Part shown: positions 1 to 11,553 of the stretch, one piece after another | How the letters are laid out: the number at the start of each line of letters is the position of its first letter | Numbering within the stretch: position 1 is the stretch's first letter | NCBI GenBank assembly: GCA_030867875.1 | Contig: JAOWCC010000936.1 | Span: 18,780,984 to 18,844,983 of the forward strand | Source: Actinernus sp. WN-2022 | Lineage: Eukaryota > Cnidaria > Anthozoa > Actiniaria > Actinernidae | Length of the DNA stretch: 64,000 bases | Reading direction: 5' to 3' | The notes under the pieces: generated by a model | Databases searched by the model: none | Seen by the model: the letters and a program-made list of their open reading frames with translations, nothing else | Told to the model about the DNA's origin: nothing | Program-made: the position numbers and the translations under genes

Positions 1-92
1 TTTGAAGATGTTGATTTTTTGTTCAATTCTTTCTCCAACTTAATCCATTGATGTTCAGAAGCTAACAGGAGATTGTTTGAGATCATTTTGAA

Positions 93-272
93 GCATAGTG
101 AGTGGTTTTTTTATTTTTGTCAGAAATCCAAGATTTTTCGCCTACCCGGTCTGGCAAAAAATATTCAGATTTGACCATTTTTTGAAGATGTTGATTTTTT
201 GTTCAATTCTTTCTCCAACTTAATCCATTCATGTTCTGAAGCTAACAGGAGATTGTGTGATATCATTTTGAA
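93..272 (+). repeat. Type A monomer (180 bp), reference example
   Basis: This is the longest plain unit. After 'gcatagtgag' come a T-run, 'tttttgtcagaaatccaag', the GC-rich patch at 137-150, then 'ctggcaaaaaatattcag', 'atttgacc', a T-run, 'gaagatgttg' and the conserved block. It is the only linker class with the GC patch. Other A units vary in that patch (cgcctac, cgactac, ttgcctac, and acttttcgcc upstream) and in atatccag/atattcag/atatacag. Confidence 0.93.
137..150 (+). other. GC-rich patch of A monomers, loosely CENP-B-box-like
   Basis: The patch reads TTCGCCTACCCGGT and is the only clearly GC-rich stretch in the monomer. The mammalian CENP-B box is TTCG, four free bases, A, two free bases, CGGG. 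Here TTCG is followed by three free bases, A, two free bases and CGGT, so the order matches but the spacing is one base short and the last G is absent. The patch is in most A units, altered in some (TTTTGCC, TTCGACT) and missing in all B and C units. Binding by any protein is speculative. Confidence 0.3.
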
Positions 273-452
273 GCATATTGAGTGTTTTTTTTATTTTTGT
301 CAGAAATCCAAGATTTTTCGACTACCCGGTCTGGCAAAAAATATCCAGATTTGACCATTTTTTGAAGATGTTGATTTTTTGTTCAATTCTTTCTCCAACT
401 TAATCCATTCATGTTCTGGAGCTAACAGGAGATTGTTTGATATCATTTTGAA

Positions 453-601
453 GCATTATCGAGTGGTTTTTAGTTTTTGTCAGAAATCAAAAAGCCAGAT
501 TTGAACATTTTTGATGATGTTAATTTTTACTTCAATTCTTTCTCCAACTTAATCCATTGATGTTCAGAAGCTAACAGGAGATTGTTTGAGATCATTTTGA
601 A
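453..601 (+). repeat. Type B monomer (149 bp), reference example
   Basis: It begins 'gcattatcgag' and continues 'tggtttttagtttttgtcag', 'aaatcaaaaagccag', 'atttgaac', 'gatgatgttaatttttac'. Compared with A it lacks about 30 bp, from just after 'gaaatc' to the A-run before 'ccag', which removes the GC-rich patch. Subtypes end 'aagccag', 'aatccgatttg' or 'aatccagatttg'; one subtype has 'gttagaaatc' (e.g. around 44181 and 45390). Confidence 0.92.
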
Positions 602-1111
602 GCATATTGAGTGGTTTTTTTATTTTTGTCAGAAATCCAAGATTTTTTGCCTACCCGGTCTGGCAAAAAATATCCAGATTTGACCTTTTTTTGAAGATGT
701 TGATTTTTTGTTCAATTCTTTCTCCAACTTAATCCATTCATGTTCTGGAGCTAACAGGAGATTGTTTGATATCATTTTGAAGCATTATCGAGTGGTTTTT
801 AGTTTTTGTCAGAAATCAAAAAGCCAGATTTGACCATTTTTGATGATGTTAATTTTTACTTCAATTCTTTCTCCAACTTAATCCATTGATGTTCAGAAGC
901 TAACAGGAGATTGTTTGAGATCATTTTGAAGCATATTGAGTGGTTTTTTTATTTTTGTCAGAAATCCAAGATTTTTCGCCTACCCGGTCTGGCAAAAAAT
1001 ATCCAGATTTGACCATTTTTTGAAGATGTTGATTTTTTTGTTCAATTCTTTCTCCAACTTAATCCATTCATGTTCTGAAGCTAACAGGAGATTGTTTGAG
1101 ATCATTTTGAA

Positions 1112-1252
1112 GCATATTGAGTGGTTTTTTATTTTTGTCAGAAATCCAGATTTGACCATTTTTGATGATGTTAATTTTTTCTTCAATTCTTTCTCCAACT
1201 TAATCCATTCATGTTCTGAAGCTACCAGGAGATTGTTTGAGATCATTTTGAA
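1112..1252 (+). repeat. Type C monomer (141 bp), reference example
   Basis: The linker reads 'gtcagaaatccagatttg', then 'gatgatgttaatttttt' and 'cttc'. Relative to A, 39 bp are gone between two copies of 'atcc' (aaATCCaag ... atATCCag), a clean microhomology deletion that removes the GC-rich patch. The length is exactly 47 codons, so runs of C units stay open in one frame on each strand; I do not take this as coding. Confidence 0.93.
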
Positions 1253-1749
1253 GCATATTGAGTGTTTTTTTATTTTTGTCAGAAATCCAGATTTGACCAT
1301 TTTTGATGATGTTAATTTTTTCTTCAATTCTTTCTCCAACTTAATCCATTCATGTTCTGAAGCTACCAGGAGATTGTTTGAGATCATTTTGAAGCATATT
1401 GAGTGGTTTTTTTATTTTTGTCAGAAATCCAAGATTTTTCGCCTACCCGGTCTGGCAAAAAATATTCAGATTTGACCATTTTTTGAAGATGTTGATTTTT
1501 TGTTCAATTCTTTCTCCAACTTAATCCATTCATGTTCTGGAGCTAACAGGAGATTGTTTGATATCATTTTGAAGCATTATCGAGTGGTTTTTAGTTTTTG
1601 TCAGAAATCAAAAAGCCAGATTTGAACATTTTTGATGATGTTAATTTTTACTTCAATTCTTTCTCCAACTTAATCCATTGATGTTCAGAAGCTAACAGGA
1701 GATTGTTTGAGATCATTTTGAAGCATATTGAGTGGTTTTTTTATTTTTG

Positions 1750-4178
1750 TCAGAAATCCAGATTTGACCATTTTTGATGATGTTAATTTTTTCTTCAATT
1801 CTTTCTCCAACTTAATCCATTCATGTTCTGAAGCTACCAGGAGATTGTTTGAGATCATTTTGAAGCATATTGAGTGTTTTTTTATTTTTGTCAGAAATCC
1901 AGATTTGACCATTTTTGATGATGTTAATTTTTTCTTCAATTCTTTCTCCAACTTGATCCATTGATGTTCAGAAGCTACCAGGAGATTGTTTGAGATCATT
2001 TTGAAGCATATTGAGTGTTTTTTTTATTTTTGTCAGAAATCCAAGATTTTTCGACTACCCGGTCTGGCAAAAAATATCCAGATTTGACCATTTTTTGAAG
2101 ATGTTGATTTTTTGTTCAATTCTTTCTCCAACTTAATCCATTCATGTTCTGGAGCTAACAGGAGATTGTTTGATATCATTTTGAAGCATTATCGAGTGGT
2201 TTTTAGTTTTTGTCAGAAATCAAAAAGCCAGATTTGAACATTTTTGATGATGTTAATTTTTACTTCAATTCTTTCTCCAACTTAATCCATTGATGTTCAG
2301 AAGCTAACAGGAGATTGTTTGAGATCATTTTGAAGCATATTGAGTGGTTTTTTTATTTTTGTCAGAAATCCAAGATTTTTTGCCTACCCGGTCTGGCAAA
2401 AAATATCCAGATTTGACCATTTTTTGAAGATGTTGATTTTTTGTTAAATTCTTTCTCCAACTTAATCCATTCATGTTCTGGAGCTAACAGGAGATTGTTT
2501 GATATCATTTTGAAGCATTATCGAGTGGTTTTTAGTTTTTGTCAGAAATCAAAAAGCCAGATTTGACCATTTTTGATGATGTTAATTTTTACTTCAATTC
2601 TTTCTCCAACTTAATCCATTGATGTTCAGAAGCTAACAGGAGATTGTTTGAGATCATTTTGAAGCATATTGAGTGGTTTTTTTATTTTTGTCAGAAATCC
2701 AAGATTTTTCGCCTACCCGGTCTGGCAAAAAATATCCAGATTTGACCATTTTTTGAAGATGTTGATTTTTTTGTTCAATTCTTTCTCCAACTTAATCCAT
2801 TCATGTTCTGAAGCTAACAGGAGATTGTTTGAGATCATTTTGAAGCATATTGAGTGGTTTTTTATTTTTGTCAGAAATCCAGATTTGACCATTTTTGATG
2901 ATGTTAATTTTTTCTTCAATTCTTTCTCCAACTTAATCCATTCATGTTCTGAAGCTACCAGGAGATTGTTTGAGATCATTTTGAAGCATATTGAGTGTTT
3001 TTTTATTTTTGTCAGAAATCCAGATTTGACCATTTTTGATGATGTTAATTTTTTCTTCAATTCTTTCTCCAACTTAATCCATTGATGTTCAGAAGCTACC
3101 AGGAGATTGTTTGAGATCATTTTGAAGCATATTGAGTGTTTTTTTTTATTTTTGTCAGAAATCCAAGATTTTTCGCCTACCCGGTCTGGCAAAAAATATT
3201 CAGATTTGACCATTTTTTGAAGATGTTGATTTTTTTATTCAATTCTTACTCCAACTTAATCCATTCATGTTCTGAAGCTAACAGGAGATTGTTTGAGATC
3301 ATTTTGAAGCATATTGAGTGTTTTTTTATTTTTGTCAGAAATCCAGATTTGACCATTTTTGATGATGTTAATTTTTTTCTTCAATTCTTTCTCCAACTTA
3401 ATCCATTGATGTTCAGAAGCTACCAGGAGATTGTTTGAGATCATTTTGAAGCATATTGAGTGTTTTTTTTATTTTTGTAAGAAATCCAAGATTATTTGCC
3501 TACCCGGTCTGGCAAAAAATATTCAGATTTGACCATTTTTTGAAGATGTTGATTTTTTTATTCAATTCTTACTCCAACTTAATCCATTCATGTTCTGAAG
3601 CTAACAGGAGATTGTTTGATATCATTTTGAAGCATATTGAGTGTTTTTTCATTTTTGTCAGAAATCCAAGATTTTTCGCCTACCCGGTCTGGCAAAAAAT
3701 ATTCAGATTTGACCATTTTTTGAAGATGTTAATTTTTACTTCAATTCTTTCTCCAACTTAATCCATTGATGTTCTGAAGCTAACAGGAGATTGTTTGAGA
3801 TCATTTTGAAGCATATTGAGTGGTTTTTTTATTTTTGTCAGAAATCCAAGACTTTTCGCCTACCCGGTCTGGCAAAAAATATCCAGATTTGACCATTTTT
3901 TTAAGATGTTGATTTTTTGTTCAATTCTTTCTCCAACTTAATCCATTGATGTTCAGAAGCTAACAGGAGATTGTTTGAGATCATTTTGAAGCATAGTGAG
4001 TGTTTTTTTTATTTTTGTCAGAAATCCAAGATTTTTCGCCTACCCGGTCTGGCAAAAAATATTCAGATTTGACCATTTTTTGAAGATGTTGATTTTTTGT
4101 TCAATTCTTTCTCCAACTTAATCCATTGATGTTCAGAAGCTAACAGGAGATTGTTTGAGATCATTTTGAAGCATAGTG
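1750..4178 (+). repeat. 2.43-kb segment duplicated at about 8178-10606
   Basis: Constant distance of 6,428 bp, confirmed by the shared rare 'aacttgatcc' and 'cgactaccc'. After 4178 the downstream copy has an extra A plus B pair (329 bp) before the same lead-in to the element. Confidence 0.86.
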
Positions 4179-4497
4179 AGTGGTTTTTTTATTTTTGTCA
4201 GAAATCCAAGACTTTTCGCCTACCCGGTCTGGCAAAAAATATCCAGATTTGACCATTTTTGAAGATGTTGATTTTTTGTTCAATTCTTTCTCCAACTTAA
4301 TCCATTCATGTTCTGAAGCTAACAGGAGATTGTTTGATATCATTTTGAAGCATTATCGAGTGGTTTTTAGTTTTTGTCAGAAATCAAAAATCCGATTTGA
4401 CCATTTTTGATGATGTTAATTTTTACTTCAATTCTTTCTCCAACTTAATCCATTCATGTTCTGAAGCTACCAGGAGATTGTTTGAGATCATTTTGAA

Positions 4498-4915
4498 GCA
4501 TATTGAGTGTTTTTTTATTTTTGTAAGAAATCCAAGATTATTTGCCTACCCGGTCTCTACTAATTATCATAATGGTCGGTACCTTAAATGCAGAATAAAC
4601 TTCTAAACGATATCGATATCTCGATAGGATATGTACCTACTGGCCATGGAGTTCCTGTGACCTGACAACGTAACTCATCTAAACAAGATAGACACTGCTT
4701 CTGTTGTGTGGAGACAGGAAGATATTGAGGTACGTGTTATGAAGGTGTCGAGAAAGGAAGCAGATATTCAGGTGTGTGTTATGAAGGATAGACACTGGCT
4801 AAAAAATCCAGATTTGACCATTTTTGAATTATGTTGATTTTTTGTTCAATTCTTTCTCCAACTTAATCCATTCATGTTCTGAAGCTAACAGGAGATTGTT
4901 TGATATCATTTTGAA
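4498..4915 (+). repeat. Type I unit (418 bp): A-like monomer split by the 240-bp element
   Basis: This unit is a 178-bp A-type monomer plus 240 bp. The left half carries diagnostic variants 'ttgtaagaaatcc' and 'agattatttgcc'. The split falls between 'cggtct' and 'ggc' at the edge of the GC-rich patch. The right half differs slightly from a normal A unit: 'ggctaaaaaatccag' in place of 'ggcaaaaaatatccag', and 'gaattatgttg' in place of 'gaagatgttg'. These right-hand changes occur in all 25 type I units, so they arose at or soon after insertion. Confidence 0.9.
4557..4796 (+). repeat. 240-bp interspersed element, copy 1 (haplotype 1)
   Basis: This is non-satellite sequence, richer in G and C than its surroundings, running from 'ctactaattatcataatgg' to 'gaaggatagacact'. 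Haplotypes are set by offsets 85-86 and 148: haplotype 1 has TG and T, haplotype 2 TG and A, haplotype 3 CA and A. Inside are a 12-bp palindrome GATATCGATATC (4609-4620), a 25-bp direct repeat with 3 mismatches (4721-4745 and 4763-4787, period 42), and 'gatagacactg' at both 4687 and 4788. There are no terminal inverted repeats, no poly-A tail, at most a 2-bp (ct) target duplication, and no open frame of note. Origin unknown. Confidence 0.92.
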
Positions 4916-7141
4916 GCATATTGAGTGTTTTTTTATTTTTGTCAGAAATCCAGATTTGACCATTTTTGAAGATGTTAATTTTTACTTCAATTCTTTCTCC
5001 AACTTAATCCATTGATATTCAGAAGCTAACAGGAGATTGTTTGAGATCATTTTGAAGCATATTGAGTGGTTTTTTTATTTTTGTCAGAAATCCAAGATTT
5101 TTCGCCTACCCGGTCTGGCAAAAAATATCCAGATTTGACCATTTTTTGAAGATGTTGATTTTTTGTTCAATTCTTTCTCCAACTTAATCCATTCATGTTC
5201 TGAAGCTACCAGGAGATTGTTTGATATCATTTTGAAGCATTATCGAGTGGTTTTTAGTTTTTGTCAGAAATCAAAAAGCCAGATTTGACCATTTTTGATG
5301 ATGTTAATTTTTACTTCAATTCTTTCTCCAACTTAATCCATTGATGTTCAGAAGCTAACAGGAGATTGTTTGAGATCATTTTGAAGCATATTGAGTGGTT
5401 TTTTTATTTTTGTCAGAAATCCAAGATTTTTCGCCTACCCGGTCTGGCAAAAAATATCCAGATTTGACCATTTTTTGAAGATGTTGATTTTTTTGTTCAA
5501 TTCTTTCTCCAACTTAATCCATTCATGTTCTGAAGCTAACAGGAGATTGTTTGATATCATTTTGAAGCATATTGAGTGTTTTTTTATTTTTGTCAGAAAT
5601 CCAGATTTGACCATTTTTGAAGATGTTAATTTTTACTTCAATTCTTTCTCCAACTTAATCCATTGATATTCAGAAGCTAACAGGAGATTGTTTGAGATCA
5701 TTTTGAAGCATATTGAGTGGTTTTTTTATTTTTGTCAGAAATCCAAGATTTTTCGCCTACCCGGTCTGGCAAAAAATATCCAGATTTGACCATTTTTTGA
5801 AGATGTTGATTTTTTGTTCAATTCTTTCTCCAACTTAATCCATTCATGTTCTGAAGCTAACAGGAGATTGTTTGATATCATTTTGAAGCATATTGAGTGT
5901 TTTTTCATTTTTGTCAGAAATCCAAGATTTTTCGCCTACCCGGTCTGGCAAAAAATATTCAGATTTGACCATTTTTTGAAGATGTTAATTTTTACTTCAA
6001 TTCTTTCTCCAACTTAATCCATTGATGTTCTGAAGCTAACAGGAGATTGTTTGAGATCATTTTGAAGCATATTGAGTGGTTTTTTTATTTTTGTCAGAAA
6101 TCCAAGACTTTTCGCCTACCCGGTCTGGCAAAAAATATCCAGATTTGACCATTTTTTTAAGATGTTGATTTTTTGTTCAATTCTTTCTCCAACTTAATCC
6201 ATTGATGTTCAGAAGCTAACAGGAGATTGTTTGAGATCATTTTGAAGCATAGTGAGTGTTTTTTTTATTTTTGTCAGAAATCCAAGATTTTTCGCCTACC
6301 CGGTCTGGCAAAAAATATTCAGATTTGACCATTTTTTGAAGATGTTGATTTTTTGTTCAATTCTTTCTCCAACTTAATCCATTGATGTTCAGAAGCTAAC
6401 AGGAGATTGTTTGAGATCATTTTGAAGCATAGTGAGTGTTTTTTTTATTTTTGTCAGAAATCCAAGATTTTTCGCCTACCCGGTCTGGCAAAAAATATTC
6501 AGATTTGACCATTTTTTGAAGATGTTGATTTTTTTTTCAATTCTTTCTCCAACTTAATCCATTCATGTTCTGAAGCTAACAGGAGATTGTTTGATATCAT
6601 TTTGAAGCATTATCGAGTGGTTTTTAGTTTTTGTCAGAAATCAAAAAGCCAGATTTGAACATTTTTGATGATGTTAATTTTTACTTCAATTCTTTCTCCA
6701 ACTTAATCCATTGATGTTCAGAAGCTAACAGGAGATTGTTTGAGATCATTTTGAAGCATATTGAGTGGTTTTTTTATTTTTGTCAGAAATCCAAGACTTT
6801 TCGCCTACCCGGTCTGGCAAAAAATATCCAGATTTGACCATTTTTGAAGATGTTGATTTTTTGTTCAATTCTTTCTCCAACTTAATCCATTCATGTTCTG
6901 AAGCTAACAGGAGATTGTTTGATATCATTTTGAAGCATTATCGAGTGGTTTTTAGTTTTTGTCAGAAATCAAAAATCCGATTTGACCATTTTTGATGATG
7001 TTAATTTTTACTTCAATTCTTTCTCCAACTTAATCCATTCATGTTCTGAAGCTACCAGGAGATTGTTTGAGATCATTTTGAAGCATATTGAGTGTTTTTT
7101 TATTTTTGTAAGAAATCCAAGATTATTTGCCTACCCGGTCT
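4797..7141 (+). repeat. Satellite block between inserts 1 and 2
   Basis: After the type I unit: C'-A-B-A-C'-A-A-A-A-A-B-A-B'. C' units are C units that keep 'gaagatgttaattttt' downstream. The five consecutive A units (5708-6606) include two with the 'gcatagtgag' form. About 4175-5555 is repeated at 6760-8140 (distance 2,585 bp), which copies insert 1 as insert 2. Confidence 0.88.
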
Positions 7142-7381
7142 CTACTAATTATCATAATGGTCGGTACCTTAAATGCAGAATAAACTTCTAAACGATATCG
7201 ATATCTCGATAGGATATGTACCTACTGGCCATGGAGTTCCTGTGACCTGACAACGTAACTCATCTAAACAAGATAGACACTGCTTCTGTTGTGTGGAGAC
7301 AGGAAGATATTGAGGTACGTGTTATGAAGGTGTCGAGAAAGGAAGCAGATATTCAGGTGTGTGTTATGAAGGATAGACACT
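7142..7381 (+). repeat. 240-bp interspersed element, copy 2 (haplotype 1)
   Basis: It appears identical to copy 1 and lies 2,585 bp after it inside a duplicated segment. Left neighbour is a B' unit, right neighbour a C' unit, as for copies 1, 3, 8 and 9. Confidence 0.92.
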
Positions 7382-10300
7382 GGCTAAAAAATCCAGATTT
7401 GACCATTTTTGAATTATGTTGATTTTTTGTTCAATTCTTTCTCCAACTTAATCCATTCATGTTCTGAAGCTAACAGGAGATTGTTTGATATCATTTTGAA
7501 GCATATTGAGTGTTTTTTTATTTTTGTCAGAAATCCAGATTTGACCATTTTTGAAGATGTTAATTTTTACTTCAATTCTTTCTCCAACTTAATCCATTGA
7601 TATTCAGAAGCTAACAGGAGATTGTTTGAGATCATTTTGAAGCATATTGAGTGGTTTTTTTATTTTTGTCAGAAATCCAAGATTTTTCGCCTACCCGGTC
7701 TGGCAAAAAATATCCAGATTTGACCATTTTTTGAAGATGTTGATTTTTTGTTCAATTCTTTCTCCAACTTAATCCATTCATGTTCTGAAGCTAACAGGAG
7801 ATTGTTTGATATCATTTTGAAGCATTATCGAGTGGTTTTTAGTTTTTGTCAGAAATCAAAAAGCCAGATTTGAACATTTTTGATGATGTTAATTTTTACT
7901 TCAATTCTTTCTCCAACTTAATCCATTGATGTTCAGAAGCTAACAGGAGATTGTTTGAGATCATTTTGAAGCATATTGAGTGGTTTTTTTATTTTTGTCA
8001 GAAATCCAAGATTTTTCGCCTACCCGGTCTGGCAAAAAATATCCAGATTTGACCATTTTTTGAAGATGTTGATTTTTTTGTTCAATTCTTTCTCCAACTT
8101 AATCCATTCATGTTCTGAAGCTAACAGGAGATTGTTTGAGATCAATTTGAAGCATATTGAGTGGTTTTTTATTTTTGTCAGAAATCCAGATTTGACCATT
8201 TTTGATGATGTTAATTTTTTCTTCAATTCTTTCTCCAACTTAATCCATTCATGTTCTGAAGCTACCAGGAGATTGTTTGAGATCATTTTGAAGCATATTG
8301 AGTGTTTTTTTATTTTTGTCAGAAATCCAGATTTGACCATTTTTGATGATGTTAATTTTTTCTTCAATTCTTTCTCCAACTTGATCCATTGATGTTCAGA
8401 AGCTACCAGGAGATTGTTTGAGATCATTTTGAAGCATATTGAGTGTTTTTTTTATTTTTGTCAGAAATCCAAGATTTTTCGACTACCCGGTCTGGCAAAA
8501 AATATCCAGATTTGACCATTTTTTGAAGATGTTGATTTTTTGTTCAATTCTTTCTCCAACTTAATCCATTCATGTTCTGGAGCTAACAGGAGATTGTTTG
8601 ATATCATTTTGAAGCATTATCGAGTGGTTTTTAGTTTTTGTCAGAAATCAAAAAGCCAGATTTGAACATTTTTGATGATGTTAATTTTTACTTCAATTCT
8701 TTCTCCAACTTAATCCATTGATGTTCAGAAGCTAACAGGAGATTGTTTGAGATCATTTTGAAGCATATTGAGTGGTTTTTTTATTTTTGTCAGAAATCCA
8801 AGATTTTTTGCCTACCCGGTCTGGCAAAAAATATCCAGATTTGACCATTTTTTGAAGATGTTGATTTTTTGTTCAATTCTTTCTCCAACTTAATCCATTC
8901 ATGTTCTGGAGCTAACAGGAGATTGTTTGATATCATTTTGAAGCATTATCGAGTGGTTTTTAGTTTTTGTCAGAAATCAAAAAGCCAGATTTGACCATTT
9001 TTGATGATGTTAATTTTTACTTCAATTCTTTCTCCAACTTAATCCATTGATGTTCAGAAGCTAACAGGAGATTGTTTGAGATCATTTTGAAGCATATTGA
9101 GTGGTTTTTTTATTTTTGTCAGAAATCCAAGATTTTTCGCCTACCCGGTCTGGCAAAAAATATCCAGATTTGACCATTTTTTGAAGATGTTGATTTTTTT
9201 GTTCAATTCTTTCTCCAACTTAATCCATTCATGTTCTGAAGCTAACAGGAGATTGTTTGAGATCATTTTGAAGCATATTGAGTGGTTTTTTATTTTTGTC
9301 AGAAATCCAGATTTGACCATTTTTGATGATGTTAATTTTTTCTTCAATTCTTTCTCCAACTTAATCCATTCATGTTCTGAAGCTACCAGGAGATTGTTTG
9401 AGATCATTTTGAAGCATATTGAGTGTTTTTTTATTTTTGTCAGAAATCCAGATTTGACCATTTTTGATGATGTTAATTTTTTCTTCAATTCTTTCTCCAA
9501 CTTAATCCATTGATGTTCAGAAGCTACCAGGAGATTGTTTGAGATCATTTTGAAGCATATTGAGTGTTTTTTTTTATTTTTGTCAGAAATCCAAGATTTT
9601 TCGCCTACCCGGTCTGGCAAAAAATATTCAGATTTGACCATTTTTTGAAGATGTTGATTTTTTTATTCAATTCTTACTCCAACTTAATCCATTCATGTTC
9701 TGAAGCTAACAGGAGATTGTTTGAGATCATTTTGAAGCATATTGAGTGTTTTTTTATTTTTGTCAGAAATCCAGATTTGACCATTTTTGATGATGTTAAT
9801 TTTTTTCTTCAATTCTTTCTCCAACTTAATCCATTGATGTTCAGAAGCTACCAGGAGATTGTTTGAGATCATTTTGAAGCATATTGAGTGTTTTTTTTAT
9901 TTTTGTAAGAAATCCAAGATTATTTGCCTACCCGGTCTGGCAAAAAATATTCAGATTTGACCAATTTTTGAAGATGTTGATTTTTTTATTCAATTCTTAC
10001 TCCAACTTAATCCATTCATGTTCTGAAGCTAACAGGAGATTGTTTGATATCATTTTGAAGCATATTGAGTGTTTTTTCATTTTTGTCAGAAATCCAAGAT
10101 TTTTCGCCTACCCGGTCTGGCAAAAAATATTCAGATTTGACCATTTTTTGAAGATGTTAATTTTTACTTCAATTCTTTCTCCAACTTAATCCATTGATGT
10201 TCTGAAGCTAACAGGAGATTGTTTGAGATCATTTTGAAGCATATTGAGTGGTTTTTTTATTTTTGTCAGAAATCCAAGACTTTTCGCCTACCCGGTCTGG

Positions 10301-11313
10301 CAAAAAATATCCAGATTTGACCATTTTTTTAAGATGTTGATTTTTTGTTCAATTCTTTCTCCAACTTAATCCATTGATGTTCAGAAGCTAACAGGAGATT
10401 GTTTGAGATCATTTTGAAGCATAGTGAGTGTTTTTTTTATTTTTGTCAGAAATCCAAGATTTTTCGCCTACCCGGTCTGGCAAAAAATATTCAGATTTGA
10501 CCATTTTTTGAAGATGTTGATTTTTTGTTCAATTCTTTCTCCAACTTAATCCATTGATGTTCAGAAGCTAACAGGAGATTGTTTGAGATCATTTTGAAGC
10601 ATAGTGAGTGTTTTTTTTATTTTTGTCAGAAATCCAAGATTTTTCGCCTACCCGGTCTGGCAAAAAATATTCAGATTTGACCATTTTTTGAAGATGTTGA
10701 TTTTTTTTTCAATTCTTTCTCCAACTTAATCCATTCATGTTCTGAAGCTAACAGGAGATTGTTTGATATCATTTTGAAGCATTATCGAGTGGTTTTTAGT
10801 TTTTGTCAGAAATCAAAAAGCCAGATTTGAACATTTTTGATGATGTTAATTTTTACTTCAATTCTTTCTCCAACTTAATCCATTGATGTTCAGAAGCTAA
10901 CAGGAGATTGTTTGAGATCATTTTGAAGCATATTGAGTGGTTTTTTTATTTTTGTCAGAAATCCAAGACTTTTCGCCTACCCGGTCTGGCAAAAAATATC
11001 CAGATTTGACCATTTTTGAAGATGTTGATTTTTTGTTCAATTCTTTCTCCAACTTAATCCATTCATGTTCTGAAGCTAACAGGAGATTGTTTGATATCAT
11101 TTTGAAGCATTATCGAGTGGTTTTTAGTTTTTGTCAGAAATCAAAAATCCGATTTGACCATTTTTGATGATGTTAATTTTTACTTCAATTCTTTCTCCAA
11201 CTTAATCCATTCATGTTCTGAAGCTACCAGGAGATTGTTTGAGATCATTTTGAAGCATATTGAGTGTTTTTTTATTTTTGTAAGAAATCCAAGATTATTT
11301 GCCTACCCGGTCT
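7382..11313 (+). repeat. Satellite block between inserts 2 and 3
   Basis: Units: C'-A-B-A-C-C-A-B-A-B-A-C-C-A-C-A'-A-A-A-A-B-A-B'. About 8178-10606 repeats 1750-4178. A private t-to-a change at 8145 and another at 9964 mark this copy. The closing run A'-A-A-A-A-B-A-B' is the standard lead-in to haplotype-1 inserts. Confidence 0.88.
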
Positions 11314-11553
11314 CTACTAATTATCATAATGGTCGGTACCTTAAATGCAGAATAAACTTCTAAACGATATCGATATCTCGATAGGATATGTACCTACTGG
11401 CCATGGAGTTCCTGTGACCTGACAACGTAACTCATCTAAACAAGATAGACACTGCTTCTGTTGTGTGGAGACAGGAAGATATTGAGGTACGTGTTATGAA
11501 GGTGTCGAGAAAGGAAGCAGATATTCAGGTGTGTGTTATGAAGGATAGACACT
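11314..11553 (+). repeat. 240-bp interspersed element, copy 3 (haplotype 1)
   Basis: Haplotype 1 with B' on the left and C' on the right. It is part of the block duplicated 12,180 bp downstream, where copy 8 is its counterpart. Confidence 0.92.

Larger units (their letters stand above)
1..4556 (+). repeat. Insert-free satellite block (27 units before the first insert)
   Basis: Order from 93: A-A-B-A-B-A-C-C-A-B-C-C-A-B-A-B-A-C-C-A-C-A'-A-A-A-A-B. The run A-B-A-B-A-C-C starting at 273 recurs at 2006, 1,733 bp later; both starts carry the rare 'cgactaccc' form of the patch. From about 1750 the block is repeated 6,428 bp downstream. Private changes include c-to-a at 2446 and 'aacttgatcc' near 1953; the latter is shared with the copy near 8381. 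No gene seen. Confidence 0.9.

Noticed and set aside
137..150. A true CENP-B box in the A monomer
   Set aside because: Spacing is one base short and the terminal CGGG is CGGT, so it does not fit the established consensus; kept only as a resemblance.
936..1475. Long open frames on the plus strand (e.g. 179 codons) as a repeat-protein gene
   Set aside because: They start and stop wherever unit lengths happen to keep phase, recur dozens of times with the same unit, overlap frames on the other strand, and show no promoter or gene structure. They are by-products of 141- and 180-bp periods.
2713..3213. Minus-strand frame with a charged, coiled-coil-like repeat as a structural protein
   Set aside because: Same cause: the reverse complement of the conserved block lacks stops. 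The frame ends at B units or one-base indels with no sign of selection to keep it open.
4721..4745. 'gaggtacgtgtt' in the element as a splice donor of a hidden exon
   Set aside because: The match to a donor consensus is by chance level for one short site, and there is no reading frame or acceptor to go with it.
4557..4796. The 240-bp element as a SINE, tRNA-derived element or MITE
   Set aside because: I see no A/B-box pair of a polymerase III promoter, no A-rich tail, no terminal inverted repeats and no clear target duplication. It may still be a fragment of a larger element.
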